A stretch of DNA of 60,385 bases from CALKUP01 sp964492735 (lineage in GTDB: Bacteria; Patescibacteriota; Patescibacteriia; UBA9570; XYC2-FULL-38-9): contig CAZBLE010000006.1 in NCBI GenBank assembly GCA_964492735.1, positions 1-60,385 on the forward strand. Direction: 5' to 3'. The position numbers and the translations under genes are program-made. The notes below the pieces were generated by a model that worked only from the letters and a program-made list of their open reading frames with translations, was not told the origin of the DNA and did not search any database. Shown piece after piece: positions 41,131 through 49,376 of the stretch (the first letter of the stretch is position 1; each line of letters starts with the position of its first letter).

Positions 41131-44100
41131 TTAGAGAGTGCAGAGTGTAATAATTTCTTTGAGTTTCGTGAGCCATTGATCACCGAGTTGATCTAAGCGT
41201 GCGCGGGCTTTAAACGCCATGTGCGAGCGTTCGTAGATCCGCTCCCATTCGGGCGGAAGATCAGGTAGTGCTTCAGAAGTGGTGATCGTGATTCGCTCGC
41301 TTGCCAGACGGTTACTCGCAGTCGGATAGTCGGTGCTAATCGAAACCAATGTTGACCGACTCGCCAGAATTTTAATTTCAAGCAGTTGCATCAGCCCAGT
41401 AATTTCCGGAATCAACACATCACCGTTCCATAATAATTCATATTTCATGAGATCTGCTCGTGCATCTGATAATTCAGAGAGGTCTGCGCAATTCGCAAGT
41501 TGTTGATACAGCTGAATGCGCTCAGCAGTGTCCGGAATCAGATCTTCTGGAATGCGACCTTCAATGGGGAGGTCAATATTGACTTCTCGAATTGGTTCGA
41601 GATTTTTGCCTTGGAGCTGTTGCACGGCAGTGTTGAGTAACCGAACATAGAGGTGCAGGCCAATTTTACTGGCGTGGCCATGTTGCGCTTTCCCGAGCAT
41701 ATTTCCAACACCACGAATTTCCATGTCGCGCATCGCAAGCTCAAAGCCGTCGCCAAGTCCGCTCGCTGCTTGCAGTGCAAGAAAGCGTTCTTTCACATCA
41801 CCGGCGAGTTGTTGTTCTTTATAGAGAAAATAGGCATACCCTTGCTCGCGCGCGCGACCAACGCGACCTTTTAGCTGATAGAGTTCCGCAAGTCCGAACA
41901 TCGCAGCATTTTCAACAATGATCGTGTTTGCACTCGCAACATCAAGTCCATTTTCAACAATACTACTGGCGAGTAAGACATCGATCTGGCCAGTGTCGAA
42001 TGCATGCATTACTTCAGACAAGGCCTTTGGTTGCATTTGGCCGTGCGCAATAGAAATGCGCACATCTTCGCCAAGTAATGCTTGTAGCTCTAACTTGCGA
42101 CGTTCAATTGATTGGACACGATTATAGACATAATACACTTGGCCGCCACGAGCCCGTTCGCGAGCAACAGCTTCTTGGATCACTTCTGTGTTGAGCGGAA
42201 CAATACTGAGCTCAACGGCTTTGCGCGCTGCTGGGGGAGTTAAGATTGTGCTAATAGCGCGCACACCAGATAACGACAAGTGTAAGGTTCGCGGAATTGG
42301 TGTCGCGGTCATGGTGAGTACATGGGCACTTGATCGTAAACTAGTGAGTGTTTCTTTCGCTTTCACACCAAAGCGTTGCTCTTCATCGATTACAATCAAT
42401 CCGAGTTTTTTAAATTGTACGTCAGAGCTAAAAATCCGATGCGTCCCCACAACAATATCAACACTACCGGCTGCGATCTTCGCGATTGTATCTTTTTGCT
42501 CGGCAGGAGATTGAAAGCGAGAGAGCGCGCCGACAGAAACACCAAGTTCCTTGAAGCGTTCAGTAAAGGTATCAAAATGTTGTTGTGTCAAAATAGTTGT
42601 TGGAGCAAGAACAGCCACTTGGTAGCCATTGAGCACTGCTCGATATGCTGCACGTAGCGCAACTTCAGTTTTTCCAAACCCAACATCACCACACAGCAGA
42701 CGATCCATCGGTTGGTCTTTCATCATGTCATCAAAGATATTTTGCAACGCATCACGCTGGTCAACAGTTAGGTCATACGGACACGCATCATCAAGATGCT
42801 GCTCTTCTTTTTGGGGAAGCATGTGGTGCGCTGTTGCGGTTGTGCGCCTTGCATAGACATCAAGCAATTCTTGTGCAACTTTTGCGACATCTTCTTGCAC
42901 TGCAACGAGCGCTGTATTCCAACTCGCGCCAGACAGTTTTTGTAGTTCAGGATGTTCACCGCCAATGTATTTATCAATACGATCAGCCAGTTCAATTGGT
43001 ACATAAATTTTATCGCGACCCGCATATTCGAGAACAAAATACTCACGATCAATGTCATTGATTGTTTGCATGCTCATGCCGCCAAACCGAGCAATCCCAT
43101 GATGCGTATGAACAACGTAATCGCCAGGTTTTAATTGTTGCATTAAGGCACGCTGTAATTTTTTACTGGCCTTTTTTTGTCGTTGCTCAATAAAGCCAAT
43201 GTCTGCATCAGTGAGACACATGAATGAGTGAGTCGGATTAGTTGAAACAAATCCACGGCCAATGGTTTCTAGTTCAGATACTTGAATGTGCGCTGCAAGA
43301 GTTCCTTCTTCATGAGTAATAAATTGTGTGAGCGCGCCAGCATCGGCTGTAAAAAAGACAACTTCAGTTGTGGTTGCAATATCTTTTAATAAGTCATCGC
43401 GCCTCAGATGGTACGATTTTGGCAGAATATATGGCGCATTTTCAGCCGGTGTTTTTGGACCATCTGCAGAAGGGAGGATGTTTGCGTGGATGATCTGTTG
43501 TGGTTCGTGCGTAGCGCAGGCTGCTTCAGGGAGTTCAGTGTCAAAAAGCAACACAGTGCGAAAGGCTGGAATGTATTCGTAGAAATTGCTGCGACCGCGT
43601 GCGTTTTGTGGGGCAACGAGCACAGGAGTGTCAATTTTTTCTACAACAGAAAAATCATCACCCGATAGCACAGATACATGTTCAATCGTATCGCCAAAGA
43701 ATGACACACGATAGGGTTTGTCTGTATGAATATCTAAAATATCGCCACGCAACGCAAACGTTGCCGGACGACTTGCTGTTTGGTCTCGTTCAAAGCCCAT
43801 GTCTGTCAGCTTTTCTCGCAGCTCAGCCAGTGGAATTATTTCATCTGTGGCAAAGCGGAGGGTTTGCCGTTCAAGGATTGATGGTGCTGGTAGCAGTGCT
43901 GTTTCGATTGTTTTACTGTCTGCGATGACAATGTCGTATTGTAATAATTGAGGAAGAAGGTGAATTTGACCATTCCATTCAAGAATACGCGGGGCTGCAT
44001 TTTTTTTGTGGAAGTGGGGAAGACTTGTAGTGAGAATGCGTCGGTCTGTCGGATGCGCCACAATCACAAATAACCCTTTTTCAAAAAGGGTGGGGGTTGT

Positions 44101-44172
44101 TGAAAGAAGATGGGCGAGAGCGGTGGCGTTCGGAACGCTGCCGATCTGCCGTGGTTGTGCAATCTGTTTCAT
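41131..44172 (-). CDS. mfd: Transcription-repair coupling factor
   Basis: 1013 residues. N-terminal UvrB-like module (RPATFALRGDILDIHT, YRVSFFGDTIEHV), the RNA polymerase-interaction domain (KPGDYVVHTHHGIARFGG), translocase motor with Walker A GDVGFGKTE (about residue 495), DEEQRFG box and the TRG motif region GRVGRAREQGYAYF, and a C-terminal TRCF domain. Mfd removes RNA polymerase stalled at DNA lesions and recruits UvrA. It is somewhat shorter than the 1148-residue E. coli protein. Start at ATG 44172, with AAGGA eight bases upstream; ATG 44181 also possible. Confidence 0.96.
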   Translation of the reverse strand: MKQIAQPRQIGSVPNATALAHLLSTTPTLFEKGLFVIVAHPTDRRILTTSLPHFHKKNAAPRILEWNGQIHLLPQLLQYDIVIADSKTIETALLPAPSILERQTLRFATDEIIPLAELREKLTDMGFERDQTASRPATFALRGDILDIHTDKPYRVSFFGDTIEHVSVLSGDDFSVVEKIDTPVLVAPQNARGRSNFYEYIPAFRTVLLFDTELPEAACATHEPQQIIHANILPSADGPKTPAENAPYILPKSYHLRRDDLLKDIATTTEVVFFTADAGALTQFITHEEGTLAAHIQVSELETIGRGFVSTNPTHSFMCLTDADIGFIEQRQKKASKKLQRALMQQLKPGDYVVHTHHGIARFGGMSMQTINDIDREYFVLEYAGRDKIYVPIELADRIDKYIGGEHPELQKLSGASWNTALVAVQEDVAKVAQELLDVYARRTTATAHHMLPQKEEQHLDDACPYDLTVDQRDALQNIFDDMMKDQPMDRLLCGDVGFGKTEVALRAAYRAVLNGYQVAVLAPTTILTQQHFDTFTERFKELGVSVGALSRFQSPAEQKDTIAKIAAGSVDIVVGTHRIFSSDVQFKKLGLIVIDEEQRFGVKAKETLTSLRSSAHVLTMTATPIPRTLHLSLSGVRAISTILTPPAARKAVELSIVPLNTEVIQEAVARERARGGQVYYVYNRVQSIERRKLELQALLGEDVRISIAHGQMQPKALSEVMHAFDTGQIDVLLASSIVENGLDVASANTIIVENAAMFGLAELYQLKGRVGRAREQGYAYFLYKEQQLAGDVKERFLALQAASGLGDGFELAMRDMEIRGVGNMLGKAQHGHASKIGLHLYVRLLNTAVQQLQGKNLEPIREVNIDLPIEGRIPEDLIPDTAERIQLYQQLANCADLSELSDARADLMKYELLWNGDVLIPEITGLMQLLEIKILASRSTLVSISTDYPTASNRLASERITITTSEALPDLPPEWERIYERSHMAFKARARLDQLGDQWLTKLKEIITLCTL

Positions 44173-44324
44173 GGTGTGCATCCTTTATATATGAAGTCAG
44201 TCAGAAAGGCAATGCAGTTTCTTTAAACGCACTTTGCATTAACATAGCGCATTTAATTGTTTACATAAAAAAAGCGAGAATGGGATCGAGAGTGAGGCGT
44301 GTCTGTTGCGACGCCCGTTGTTGC

Positions 44325-44552
44325 TCAATCGATGCCCGTTCTCGTGTCTCGCTTGTCGAGATCGTGTAAGATCCCGTACGCGAGGTAGAAGACGATGAAT
44401 GGTAATATCGTATATAGAGAATATGTAATCTTCTCTTGCTGCCCCATTACTACGCGGTAGATGATTACAGCAAGCTCAACAGCAGCAAAGCCACCGATGC
44501 GGATCAAAAACCCGACAACAACGTACCGCAGACTACCTTTCTCGTTGCTCAT
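44325..44552 (-). CDS. 75-residue two-helix membrane microprotein
   Basis: Two membrane helices (about 10-32 and 44-62) with a charged end (DLDKRDTRTGID). GGAG (complement of 44558-44561) lies five bases before the start, a good ribosome site, as in the other short GC-rich genes. Codon choice (AAC, ATC, GAG) differs from flanking genes. Not recognised. Confidence 0.6.
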   Translation of the reverse strand: MSNEKGSLRYVVVGFLIRIGGFAAVELAVIIYRVVMGQQEKITYSLYTILPFIVFYLAYGILHDLDKRDTRTGID

Positions 44553-44698
44553 GGAAGCTCCATCCGCGCTGTTGCGGATCTGGGTGGAAGGTGCGCACTC
44601 AAAGTGAGAATTGAATGACGGGGTATTTCAGCATGCAGATGTCTATTTGTCAATCCATCAAATTTTCGATACTCTCTGTACTATACACATGAACACAT

Positions 44699-45088
44699 AT
44701 GATCAACCTTACCTATACATTTGAAACAGTAACGCCCCAAACAGTCTATGACGCGTGGCTTGATAGTGATCGGCATACATGGATGACGGGCGCTGAAGCA
44801 ACAATGTCAGCAGAGGTTGGAGAAGAGTTTAGTGCGTGGGACGGATACATTACTGGTAAAAATCTTGAACTTGAACCAGCAACAAAAATTGTCCAGTCAT
44901 GGCGCACGACAGAATTCCCATCTGATGCGGCAGATTCAGTATTGACGATTGAGCTTGCGTCAACAGAAGATGGGCACGGTACTCTTTTGACACTCACCCA
45001 TGATCGATTGCCGCATGATCAAGAAGACGCATACCGCACAGGTTGGTATGAGCATTACTTTGAACCAATGCAAGAATATTTTGAGTAG
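44699..45088 (+). CDS. SRPBCC/AHSA1-like protein
   Basis: 129 residues. The pattern VTPQTVYDAWLDSDRHTWMTG, the AEVGEEFSAWDGYITGKN loop and the strand IVQSWRTTEFP, then LTLTHDRLPHDQ and WYEHYFEPM, is typical of AHSA1-type START-fold proteins that bind hydrophobic ligands. Cytosolic. It stands alone and is convergent with the next gene. Ligand unknown. Confidence 0.88.
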   Translation: MINLTYTFETVTPQTVYDAWLDSDRHTWMTGAEATMSAEVGEEFSAWDGYITGKNLELEPATKIVQSWRTTEFPSDAADSVLTIELASTEDGHGTLLTLTHDRLPHDQEDAYRTGWYEHYFEPMQEYFE

Positions 45089-45094
45089 TGCAGA

Positions 45095-45724
45095 TTATCC
45101 GAGTAATTTTTTCTTTGCGCCAAGGTAGATGTAAGAGAGGAGAAGTGTAACGGCGTACAATAAAAATACGCCACGGAACCAACCGGATTGCACGTGTGTG
45201 CCCAGTTGCAGCGCGTGCAATACAATGAGACCCATTGCAATGTGATTCGCGCCTAAAATAACTTTCCAGATTTTTTTCTCGCTGAGCCAACTCTTTAATT
45301 CAAATGATAAAAAGATGACGAAACTGATGGTGCCCAAAAAGAGATATGGAGCCAGTTCTTTGCCATACGCGTCAACATAACTATTTGGCGGCAAACCAAA
45401 ACCATCTTGATACAACTGCCAGATCATCAAGCCAGGGTGCAGGAAAATTGCGAGTAAGACAATTACTTCAGTCACTTTTGTATAGAGCTTTGTGCTACCT
45501 TCATCTGCGCCAGCATATTCACGCAACACCCACACTATATAATGTCCCCACATCAACGAAAATGCGATGAGACCGAGAACTGGAAAGATTGCATAGGTTG
45601 TGTTGAAGAGTCCGGTAAAATCCCAATCGCGCATGTTACCCCAAGTAATCACTGCGAGTAGTAACGATACGCCGGCAATTGCCCAGGCGATGAATGAAAT
45701 GCGTTGCTTTATAAATGTGCGCAT
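45095..45724 (-). CDS. Membrane protein with heme-type histidines
   Basis: 209 residues, with about six membrane helices. Conserved-looking His in MWGHYIVW, IFLHPGLMIW, LGANHIAMGL and IVLHALQLG suggest bound heme b, as in ferric reductase-like membrane domains, but no flavin domain follows. Start at ATG 45724, since the longer frame to 45832 runs into the upstream rhodanese gene. Gap to that gene is 20 bp, so they form an operon; electron transfer linked to sulfur chemistry is possible. Confidence 0.7.
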   Translation of the reverse strand: MRTFIKQRISFIAWAIAGVSLLLAVITWGNMRDWDFTGLFNTTYAIFPVLGLIAFSLMWGHYIVWVLREYAGADEGSTKLYTKVTEVIVLLAIFLHPGLMIWQLYQDGFGLPPNSYVDAYGKELAPYLFLGTISFVIFLSFELKSWLSEKKIWKVILGANHIAMGLIVLHALQLGTHVQSGWFRGVFLLYAVTLLLSYIYLGAKKKLLG

Positions 45725-45744
45725 AAAAAATAGATGAATAAATA

Positions 45745-46065
45745 TTATTGTTCGAGCGGGAAGCCGGCTGTTTGCCAAGCGCTTGTTCCATCTTTGACAT
45801 TCACAACATGTTTCATTCCAGCGCGGACACAAAACGCTGTCGCAAGCATACTGCGTGAGCCAGAGGCACAGACAATGTAGACTGGTGCATCAGATTCAAA
45901 TTCTTTGACCCGCGCTTGAATTTCGTTTGATGGAATGTTGATTGCGTGCGGAATATGCCCTTCAGCAAATTCTTCAGGAGAGCGCACATCGATAATGCGA
46001 GTTGCTGGGTCAGTTGTTATTTTGTCATGTAATTCTTGTGCGGTAACGGATGTAATGCTGAACAT
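45745..46065 (-). CDS. Rhodanese-like protein
   Basis: 106 residues, single rhodanese domain with IIDVRSPEEFAEGHIPHAINIP and the active loop YIVCASGSRS, whose Cys carries sulfur. It would transfer sulfane sulfur between small donors and acceptors. It has no signal peptide and lies upstream of the membrane heme-type gene on the same strand. Confidence 0.92.
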   Translation of the reverse strand: MFSITSVTAQELHDKITTDPATRIIDVRSPEEFAEGHIPHAINIPSNEIQARVKEFESDAPVYIVCASGSRSMLATAFCVRAGMKHVVNVKDGTSAWQTAGFPLEQ

Positions 46066-46307
46066 ATACTATATAATGAGTCAATTTTCTTTTGGCAGCA
46101 TAGCACAGATGCGAGGATGTTTCATCTCACTGCTTGACAAAGCGCTCTGCATGTGTTATTCATAATCGATTCTTTCTTCTGGTTTTGTGCATGGTGGACG
46201 TGCATGTGAGCTTTCCAGAGCTCGAGCTATTGAAGAGGGAAACAGGAGTTTTTGAAGGATCACTTGATCCAAAACTCTCTCAATAGTTAACCAGTTACAA
46301 TATACTA
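46066..46307. other. 242-bp intergenic region before the DEAD-box gene
   Basis: It contains TTGACA (46134-46139) with a weak TTATTC -10 (46156-46161), which would give a leader of about 140 bases for the helicase gene, plus a hairpin GGATC-ACTT-GATCC (46257-46270). A second TACAAT box (46296-46301) allows a leaderless start. No coding frame seen. Confidence 0.5.
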
Positions 46308-47789
46308 ATGACAAACGAACAACAAACCTTCGCTGATCTTGGGTTGCATGAGGCAATCATGAAACTTTTGACAGCGCGTGAAATTACCATTCCAACTCCA
46401 ATTCAAGCCCAAAGTATTCCTGCTGTATTGCGCGGTGAAGATGTCCTTGGTATTGCACAAACTGGAACCGGAAAGACACTCGCGTTTTTACTTCCTGTTC
46501 TGCAACGCATGTTGGAGCAAGATGTAAAAGATCGTAAAAAATTTGAACAAGTCTTAATCATGGTACCAACGCGTGAGCTTGCGGCCCAAGTGCAAGAAAC
46601 AATGCAATGGTTTCAACGAGAATTCCATGTATTTTCAACAGTCATTGTCGGTGGTGAATCAATCGGCAAACAAATTAAAGAAATTCGCCGTGGACAACAA
46701 ATTTTGATTGCAACACCAGGTCGTATGATCGATCATTTGCAACAAGGAACAATCCAATTAAAGAATACACATACAGTGATTTTGGATGAAGCAGATCGAA
46801 TGTTTGATATGGGTTTTGCGCCACAAATTAAACGTGTCTTTGAGTATTTACCAAAAGCAACTGCGCGTCAGACATTGTTGTTTTCAGCGACAATGCCAGA
46901 TAGTGTTACACGTCTCATTCGTGAGCAGATGAAAGAACCAGTGCGTATTGAAGTATCAATCCAAGGTTCAACAAATGCAGATGTATCACAAGAAATTGTG
47001 GTATTGGATAACGCGCATCGTCAAGGTGCGTTACTCGAGTTATTGCGCGGAACAGAAGATGCGACATTGATTTTTTCTCGAACAAAGCATCAAGCAAAAA
47101 AACTCAAACAGTTCTTGAAAGACAAAGGCTTTAAAGCAGAAGAGTTACATGGAAACTTGTCACAAGCGCAACGTAAACGGGCGATTGAAGCTGTGCAAAA
47201 AAAGAAATCTCGCATTTTGGTTGCGACTGACGTTGCAGGTCGTGGGATCGACATTCCACACATCGGGCTTGTAATTAATTACGAATTGCCGGATAATCCA
47301 GAGGATTACGTGCATCGTATTGGACGGACTGGCCGTGCAGGAAGATCTGGCCGCGCTGTTTCATTCGTGCTTACTGATCAACAAGATCTCTTACAACAAG
47401 TTCAACGCTTGATTAACGAACAAATTGCACAGACGCATTTGGAAACAGTTCCATCAGGACAATTGTTACCAGCAGGCAGTTCTCGTGGTCGTCGAACCTA
47501 TGGCGGTAATCGCGGCGGTTCTTCTCGTGGCGGTAGTCGCGGAGGCTCTCGCGGTGGTAGTTCTGGCGGCGGCGGATATTCTCGTGGTGGTGACTTCCGA
47601 TCTGGTTCGTCACAGTCACGGAATTTCCCAGCATCTGGCTCGTCTTTTAATAAAGGACGACGCAGTTCAGGTGGAGCAGCTGGCGGGCGTTCTGGAAAGC
47701 GAAGTTATGGAGCAAGTAGTGGCGGCGGGCGAACGAATAATCATTCACGATCTCGTTCAGCACAATCACCATCACGCACTGCTGCATAA
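46308..47789 (+). CDS. DEAD-box RNA helicase with RG/GS-rich tail
   Basis: 493 residues. Helicase core: Q motif with IPTPIQAQSIP, motif I AQTGTGKT (about 49-56), PTRELA, ATPGR, VLDEADRMFDMG, SAT, and HRIGRTGRAGR. From residue about 390 the chain is Gly/Ser/Arg-rich (SRGGSRGGSRGG...), an unstructured RNA-binding tail. It likely unwinds RNA in ribosome assembly or RNA decay, possibly induced by cold. Followed 51 bp later by an RRM protein, also RNA-binding. Confidence 0.94.
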   Translation: MTNEQQTFADLGLHEAIMKLLTAREITIPTPIQAQSIPAVLRGEDVLGIAQTGTGKTLAFLLPVLQRMLEQDVKDRKKFEQVLIMVPTRELAAQVQETMQWFQREFHVFSTVIVGGESIGKQIKEIRRGQQILIATPGRMIDHLQQGTIQLKNTHTVILDEADRMFDMGFAPQIKRVFEYLPKATARQTLLFSATMPDSVTRLIREQMKEPVRIEVSIQGSTNADVSQEIVVLDNAHRQGALLELLRGTEDATLIFSRTKHQAKKLKQFLKDKGFKAEELHGNLSQAQRKRAIEAVQKKKSRILVATDVAGRGIDIPHIGLVINYELPDNPEDYVHRIGRTGRAGRSGRAVSFVLTDQQDLLQQVQRLINEQIAQTHLETVPSGQLLPAGSSRGRRTYGGNRGGSSRGGSRGGSRGGSSGGGGYSRGGDFRSGSSQSRNFPASGSSFNKGRRSSGGAAGGRSGKRSYGASSGGGRTNNHSRSRSAQSPSRTAA

Positions 47790-47840
47790 GCAGAATATTG
47801 AGTACGGTAGGTCATTAATATAAATAAAGTATACACATTT

Positions 47841-48092
47841 ATGGCAAAAAATCTTTTTGTCGGAGGCATCGCCTTCAGTTCAACAGATGAAACATTACAC
47901 GCAGCATTTGCAGAAGCAGGAAACGTTGTGTCTGCAAAAATTATCATGGATCGAGACACTGGTCGCTCACGCGGATTTGGTTTCGTTGAAATGGCAACAG
48001 AAGAAGAGGCACAAGCTGCGATTCAAATGTGGGATGGTCAAGAATTAGACGGTCGCGCAATTGCAGTCAAAGAAGCACAACCAAAACAATAA
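47841..48092 (+). CDS. RRM-type RNA-binding protein
   Basis: 83 residues, a single RRM. RNP2 LFVGGI (residues 5-10) and RNP1 RGFGFVEM (about 44-51) are intact, with aromatic residues for RNA stacking. It is like cyanobacterial cold-regulated Rbp proteins and plausibly works beside the DEAD-box helicase. TATACA (47830-47835) lies 5 bases before the start, so leaderless transcription is possible. Confidence 0.95.
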   Translation: MAKNLFVGGIAFSSTDETLHAAFAEAGNVVSAKIIMDRDTGRSRGFGFVEMATEEEAQAAIQMWDGQELDGRAIAVKEAQPKQ

Positions 48093-48098
48093 CAGCAA

Positions 48099-48158
48099 AT
48101 TCCTCGTTTGAGGAATACAAAAACACCGTGTCGACTCTTCCGAAGATACGGTTTTTTT
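48099..48158 (+). terminator. Hairpin plus terminator after the RRM gene
   Basis: ATTCCTC-GTTT-GAGGAAT (48099-48116) is a perfect 7-bp hairpin directly after the stop. A second stem ACCGT...ACGGT (from 48125) with an inner TCTTC/GAAGA pairing ends in T7 and is the likely terminator. Confidence 0.75.
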
Positions 48159-48168
48159 GATTACATTA

Positions 48169-48597
48169 TTATTTTTTTGATTCCTTAGATAGTCCGCTCA
48201 TCAGCATATAGAGGAGGAGTCCAAATGGCCCAGACATCAATGTAAAAAATAAGGCGATGCGCAGCTTCAGTAGGTTTTTATTATTTTGAATAGTGTCTAG
48301 CCATAAAAATCGACCAACAAATAAATCCCATACAAGAATATGTAGCCACACCAGAGTAATGCCAAAGTCGTTGCTCAAGAGTGCGACGATGCTGTCTAAT
48401 TGCGGATTTGCAACTGCTGGGAGAATATCGCCAAACGCTGGAACAATCAGCAGGGTGTAGATCACCGCGAGTGGAATAAATTGCCAATAGCCGCGATTGA
48501 GCTTTTGTGTCAGATTGCTGTGCGGCGCAATAATCATTGTGAGCCAAAAAGGCAAGACAACGATATTGATGATTTGAAAAATGAGTGTGTAATTCAT
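48169..48597 (-). CDS. ABA4-like membrane protein (DUF4281)
   Basis: 142 residues with four membrane helices. The pattern LPFWLTMIIAPHSNLTQKL, then LVWLHILVWDLFVGRFLWLD and SGPFGLLLYML, is the ABA4/DUF4281 family, known from neoxanthin formation in plants and of unknown role in bacteria. Start at ATG 48597, giving the family's normal length; the longer frame to 48867 has an unrelated N-terminus and overlaps the divergent gene. Link to carotenoids or to the heliorhodopsin 33 kb away is only speculation. Confidence 0.82.
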   Translation of the reverse strand: MNYTLIFQIINIVVLPFWLTMIIAPHSNLTQKLNRGYWQFIPLAVIYTLLIVPAFGDILPAVANPQLDSIVALLSNDFGITLVWLHILVWDLFVGRFLWLDTIQNNKNLLKLRIALFFTLMSGPFGLLLYMLMSGLSKESKK

Positions 48598-48721
48598 TGT
48601 GTGTTTTATTATTTCTATTATGGACATTGTCGCACAAGAGAGTGCTGTCTCGCAAGCACTGCTTGCATGATTTGCGCTGTTTCGATAGGGTGAGTGTCCA
48701 ACTGACATTACGGAGGATGCA

Positions 48722-49012
48722 ATGTCTTTAAGGCAAAGTGCTGATTTGCTGCGGCTTGCTGGGATGTTTCCTGAGGCAATTATTGCAGCCCTTGGGTTTA
48801 TCCGTGGACTCCAAGATGGAGGCAAGCTCACGGATTCAGCAGTTCGTGAGATCATTCGGAACACCAAGGCTCTTGCTGAGCTCGGTGCTCATCCGGTGCT
48901 CGACATCTCGGACTTGCTCCTGGTCGTGCGCTGGCTCTTGCGAATGGCGCAGCAGGATCCGGATTCACTCAGAGACTCCCTGAAAAAAATGCAGGCGTAT
49001 CTAAGTGAATGA
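48722..49012 (+). CDS. 96-residue helical protein with strong ribosome site
   Basis: Not recognised. All helical, with LLRLAGMFPEAIIAALGFIRGL and VVRWLLRMAQQD; no membrane segment of full length. GGAGG (48712-48716) lies 5 bases before the ATG. Codon choice (CTC, GAG, GCT) and higher GC set it apart from neighbours, as for the other Shine-Dalgarno-led short genes. It is divergent from the ABA4-like gene. Confidence 0.65.
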   Translation: MSLRQSADLLRLAGMFPEAIIAALGFIRGLQDGGKLTDSAVREIIRNTKALAELGAHPVLDISDLLLVVRWLLRMAQQDPDSLRDSLKKMQAYLSE

Positions 49013-49040
49013 TTTTCTATTAGAATGAGGATATTTGTGG

Positions 49041-49046
49041 TATGCT
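49041..49046 (+). promoter_or_regulatory. -10 box of the DUF2892-like gene
   Basis: TATGCT ends 7 bases before ATG 49054; overlapping ATG 49042 lies in the box and is excluded. Confidence 0.5.
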
Positions 49047-49053
49047 GTATCAC

Positions 49054-49356
49054 ATGATTACAACATATCTTTTTTACATCATCTTTTTCCTCGGCGGCAT
49101 TGGCGTTGCGATGCTCCAGAGACGTATTATGCGCAACATGAAAATTCGCGCTAAGCAACCACTGAGCGCTGGGCACAAAAACATCGATCTCAAAGGTCGG
49201 CTTTTGCGTGGCTCAATTGCACTCGCGTGTGTTGTGTATGGAGTCTGGTTTGATAGCAATATTGCAATGCTCGGCGCTGGATACGCAGCTTATGAAACTG
49301 TCGCAACCTGGTGCGGCTTTTATGCGCTGATCGGCCGAAACACCTGTCCGCTATAA
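49054..49356 (+). CDS. DUF2892-like small membrane protein
   Basis: 100 residues, with three hydrophobic stretches. The end GYAAYETVATWCGFYALIG then RNTCPL matches the CPxY...G.nTC end of DUF2892 (YgaP-type) membrane domains, which in some proteins are fused to rhodanese. Function unknown; a rhodanese gene is 3 kb away. Start at ATG 49054, because ATG 49042 lies in the -10 box. Confidence 0.65.
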   Translation: MITTYLFYIIFFLGGIGVAMLQRRIMRNMKIRAKQPLSAGHKNIDLKGRLLRGSIALACVVYGVWFDSNIAMLGAGYAAYETVATWCGFYALIGRNTCPL

Positions 49357-49376
49357 TTGTAAGATCTTCATTGTAT

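Noticed and set aside
48598..48867. N-terminal extension of the ABA4-like gene
   Set aside because: The extra 90 residues are unlike the family and overlap the divergent gene with a strong ribosome site.
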